Origin: Fidelibacterota bacterium
GTDB taxonomy: Bacteria; Fidelibacterota; Fidelibacteria; Fidelibacterales; DSDE01
Length of the DNA stretch: 7,900 nt
Direction: 5' to 3'
Assembly (NCBI GenBank): GCA_011049095.1
Contig: DSDE01000029.1
Span: 1-7,900 of the forward strand
This document shows positions 6,386 to 7,900 of this stretch, piece after piece. The notes under the pieces were generated by a model. That model was not told the DNA's origin. It saw only the letters and a list, made by a program, of their open reading frames with translations, and searched no databases. Position 1 is the stretch's first letter; each line of letters starts with the position of its first letter. The translations under genes and the position numbers were made by a program.

Positions 6386-6911
6386 AGCAATTATTGATGC
6401 TATTAGTGTTTTAGCAATTCCATTGATTCTGGTCTTAATCCCCCTTCATGGCCATCGAAAAGGTGTAAAAGTTTATGAAACATTTACCGAAGGCGCTAAA
6501 GAAGGTTTTGATGTAGCTTTGCGGATTATTCCCTATTTAGTTGCCATTTTTCTGGCAATTGCCGCCTTTCGTAGCAGCGGAGCTATGGACATCCTGGCCT
6601 GGATCGTTTCCCCCGTGACCAATCTTATTGGTATGCCTGGAGACTTACTGCCGCTGGCTTTTATGCGACCTCTCTCAGGCAGCGGCGCTCTGGGTATAGT
6701 CGGCGAACTTATTGCCACTCACGGTCCTGATTCACTTATTGGCCGAATGGCTTCTGTTATGATGGGCTCTACAGAAACTACTTTCTATGTTTTAGCTGTC
6801 TATTTTGGCAGTATTTCCGTAGCCAAAACCCGCCATGCCGTTCCTTCAGCGCTTCTTGCTGATCTGGCTGGATTGATTGCTGCGGTTACTATTACGCACA
6901 TGGTTTTTTAA
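6378..6911 (+). CDS. spmB: SpmB-like membrane protein (nucleoside recognition/Gate domain)
   Basis: This 177-residue integral membrane protein is homologous to spore maturation protein B and is the expected partner of SpmA. From the chosen ATG it begins with a membrane helix (about 4-22). The core includes YETFTEGAKEGFDVALRI (33-50), IPYLVAIFLAIAAFRSSGAM (51-70), LPLAFMRPLSGSGALG (91-106) and MMGSTETTFYVLAVYFGS (128-145), all hallmark SpmB stretches. A final helix covers about 155-173. Start and SD both lie within the end of spmA (8-bp overlap), indicating coupled translation and probably a 1:1 complex. The actual substrate or activity is unknown; the two proteins each carry one Gate domain, which fits a two-part membrane assembly. 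No sporulation gene is visible nearby. Confidence 0.93.
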   Translation: MFKAIIDAISVLAIPLILVLIPLHGHRKGVKVYETFTEGAKEGFDVALRIIPYLVAIFLAIAAFRSSGAMDILAWIVSPVTNLIGMPGDLLPLAFMRPLSGSGALGIVGELIATHGPDSLIGRMASVMMGSTETTFYVLAVYFGSISVAKTRHAVPSALLADLAGLIAAVTITHMVF

Positions 6912-6929
6912 AAGGTGAATATGTAAATA

Positions 6930-6973
6930 GGAGAATAAGCAAAATATTCCCCAAGAAAACCTGCTTATTCTCC
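6930..6973. terminator. Perfect 12-bp inverted repeat between convergent genes
   Basis: GGAGAATAAGCA (6930-6941) pairs perfectly with TGCTTATTCTCC (6962-6973) around a 20-nt loop. It lies just after spmB and includes the stop codon and last two codons of the opposite-strand YjbQ gene. Neither side has a clean T-run, so if it terminates transcription it is atypical; it may instead protect mRNA 3' ends. Confidence 0.55.
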
Positions 6974-7384
6974 CATTACCTGAACATAAATTCGTCGCTG
7001 ACGTGGCCTGTTATCGTGGTCAATCAATACGATTTGTTGCCAGGTTCCTAAAACTGCCATACCTTTGGCCACAGGAAGGCTTATTCCAGGTCCCATTAAT
7101 GAGGCTCGCAAATGACTAAATCCATTATCATCACCCCAGGTGCTTCCATGGCGGGTAGGCTGTCTTTCACTCACCAGCTTTTCCAAAAAGTCCTTCATAT
7201 CAGCAGCCAGCGCCGGCTCAAATTCGATGGTGGTGATTGATGCTGTGCTGCCGATAACAGAAACATTCACCAACCCAGCCTTGATATTACTTTCCATAAT
7301 TAGCATCTGTACATCGTGGGTGATATCCTCCATCTCACTGTGACCTTCACAGTGATACTGTAACTCTTTTCCAAATACTTTCAT
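6965..7384 (-). CDS. YjbQ/UPF0047 family protein
   Basis: This 139-residue cytoplasmic protein is a full-length member of the UPF0047/YjbQ family. Family stretches are GSTASITTIEFEP (45-57), WGDDNGFSHLRASLMGP (83-99), LGTWQQIVLID (112-122) and the basic RPRQRR (126-131). It belongs to the branch with GSTA where E. coli YjbQ-type proteins have a His-Ser/Thr-Thr-Ala motif. E. coli YjbQ has weak thiamine-phosphate synthase activity, and database names often say 'secondary thiamine-phosphate synthase', but the physiological role of the family is not settled and no thiamine gene is visible here. The ATG overlaps the stop of the upstream transporter (ATGA) and follows GGAGAAAAG, so the two form an operon. 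The gene ends in a hairpin shared with the convergent spmB. Confidence 0.92.
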   Translation of the reverse strand: MKVFGKELQYHCEGHSEMEDITHDVQMLIMESNIKAGLVNVSVIGSTASITTIEFEPALAADMKDFLEKLVSERQPTRHGSTWGDDNGFSHLRASLMGPGISLPVAKGMAVLGTWQQIVLIDHDNRPRQRRIYVQVMGE

Positions 7385-7900
7385 TCTTTTCTCCGTGAGC
7401 TATAAAACTGCAGCAAAATGCCGCTGACTATGATAAATAAACCAGCAATGGTGGCTATGTGGATGGGCTCTTTTAGCACAAGACGAATCACCAGCAAACT
7501 GAGAAAGGGCGTTACATAGATGAGATTATTTACCAATGAGACCGAGCGGGAAAGCTTCAGGGCGCTGAGCCACAGCAAAAATGTGAAACTCATTTCAAAA
7601 AGTCCAACATAAGCGCCGCTAAACAGAGCCTGAATTGAGAGAATCTCCACATTCCAATATGTGAATGCTGATAAAACTGACCAGAGCATTCCAAAAAAAA
7701 AGGTAAGTGCCAAAGCCAGCACTGGTTCACGACGCTGCTCTTTATTTACAATCCAGAATAATGTCCAGACAAAAGCAGAAACGAAAGCCAAAAAAACACC
7801 AGGCCAAGATTCCACTTGAATATCGCTCCAGCGGCCCTTGGTAATAACCACAACCGCTCCAAAAAAACTGATGCCGATGGCTGCAAGCTTAACCATTGAA
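7381..7900 (-). CDS. EamA/DMT-family transporter, C-terminal part (N-terminus beyond window)
   Basis: The frame is open to the window edge; 171 residues from an internal Met plus one Ser codon are visible, out of about 290-300 usual for the family. About six membrane helices can be seen (near 4-18, 32-50, 58-78, 92-111, 121-140 and 146-164), matching the end of the first EamA repeat and the whole second repeat. SRSVSLVNNLIYVTPFLSLL (116-135), followed by a KEP motif (142-144) and the last helix, is the typical end of a ten-helix drug/metabolite exporter. A short basic tail (SSRRKE) follows, as expected for a cytoplasmic C-terminus. Substrates in this family range over amino acids, nucleotide precursors and small metabolites and cannot be told here. 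It is coupled to the downstream YjbQ gene by a 4-bp overlap. Confidence 0.9.
   Translation of the reverse strand, partial: SMVKLAAIGISFFGAVVVITKGRWSDIQVESWPGVFLAFVSAFVWTLFWIVNKEQRREPVLALALTFFFGMLWSVLSAFTYWNVEILSIQALFSGAYVGLFEMSFTFLLWLSALKLSRSVSLVNNLIYVTPFLSLLVIRLVLKEPIHIATIAGLFIIVSGILLQFYSSRRKE

Noticed and set aside
5696..6911. Evidence of a spore-forming Firmicute from spmA/spmB
   Set aside because: SpmA/SpmB homologues are widespread outside spore-formers, and nothing else in the window supports sporulation.
1..7900. Mobile element, CRISPR array, toxin-antitoxin, defence or biosynthetic cluster
   Set aside because: No direct-repeat arrays, terminal inverted repeats, transposase/integrase motifs, RNA genes or composition shifts were seen; every long frame is a recognisable chromosomal family.

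Overview
This window looks like ordinary chromosomal DNA from a Gram-negative-type bacterium of moderate GC content (mid-40s % by eye). It has an NtrC-type two-component system, Shine-Dalgarno (SD) sequences of the AGGAGG type, and tightly packed genes with 4-8 bp overlaps. No phage, transposon, CRISPR, tRNA or rRNA feature was seen. The lineage cannot be fixed from the sequence alone. The gene mix (long malic enzyme with a phosphotransacetylase-like tail, SpmA/SpmB pair, archaeal/thermophile-type YjbQ) would suit an uncultured anaerobe, for example in the FCB/Cloacimonadota/Calditrichota area, but that is a guess.

Layout. Positions 1-2601 (minus strand) hold a two-component system: a membrane-bound PAS histidine kinase followed, with an ATGA overlap, by a sigma-54 activator response regulator that runs off the left edge within its DNA-binding helix-turn-helix. 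Positions 2602-3002 are a 401-bp divergent control region with two perfect palindromes, an IHF-like site and a sigma-54-like promoter facing right. Positions 3003-5617 (plus) hold a 750-residue malic enzyme with a C-terminal phosphotransacetylase-like domain and a small carboxymuconolactone decarboxylase (CMD)/AhpD-fold protein that starts at TTG and lacks the family's Cys-Cys-His motif. A strong intrinsic terminator closes this unit. Positions 5696-6911 (plus) hold overlapping spmA and spmB homologues. Positions 6965-7900 (minus) hold a YjbQ/UPF0047 protein and, upstream of it with an ATGA overlap, the C-terminal part of an EamA/DMT transporter that runs off the right edge.

How it may work together. 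The simplest reading is that the kinase/regulator pair senses a metabolic or envelope signal and switches on the divergent malic-enzyme operon from sigma-54, with the two palindromes as upstream activator sites about five helical turns apart. The malic enzyme would link C4-acid and pyruvate/acetyl-CoA pools, with its tail as a likely acetyl-CoA sensor. The role of the small CMD-like partner is unknown. The regulatory link is inference from position and motif geometry. The least-explained parts of the window are this control region and the degenerate CMD-like protein.
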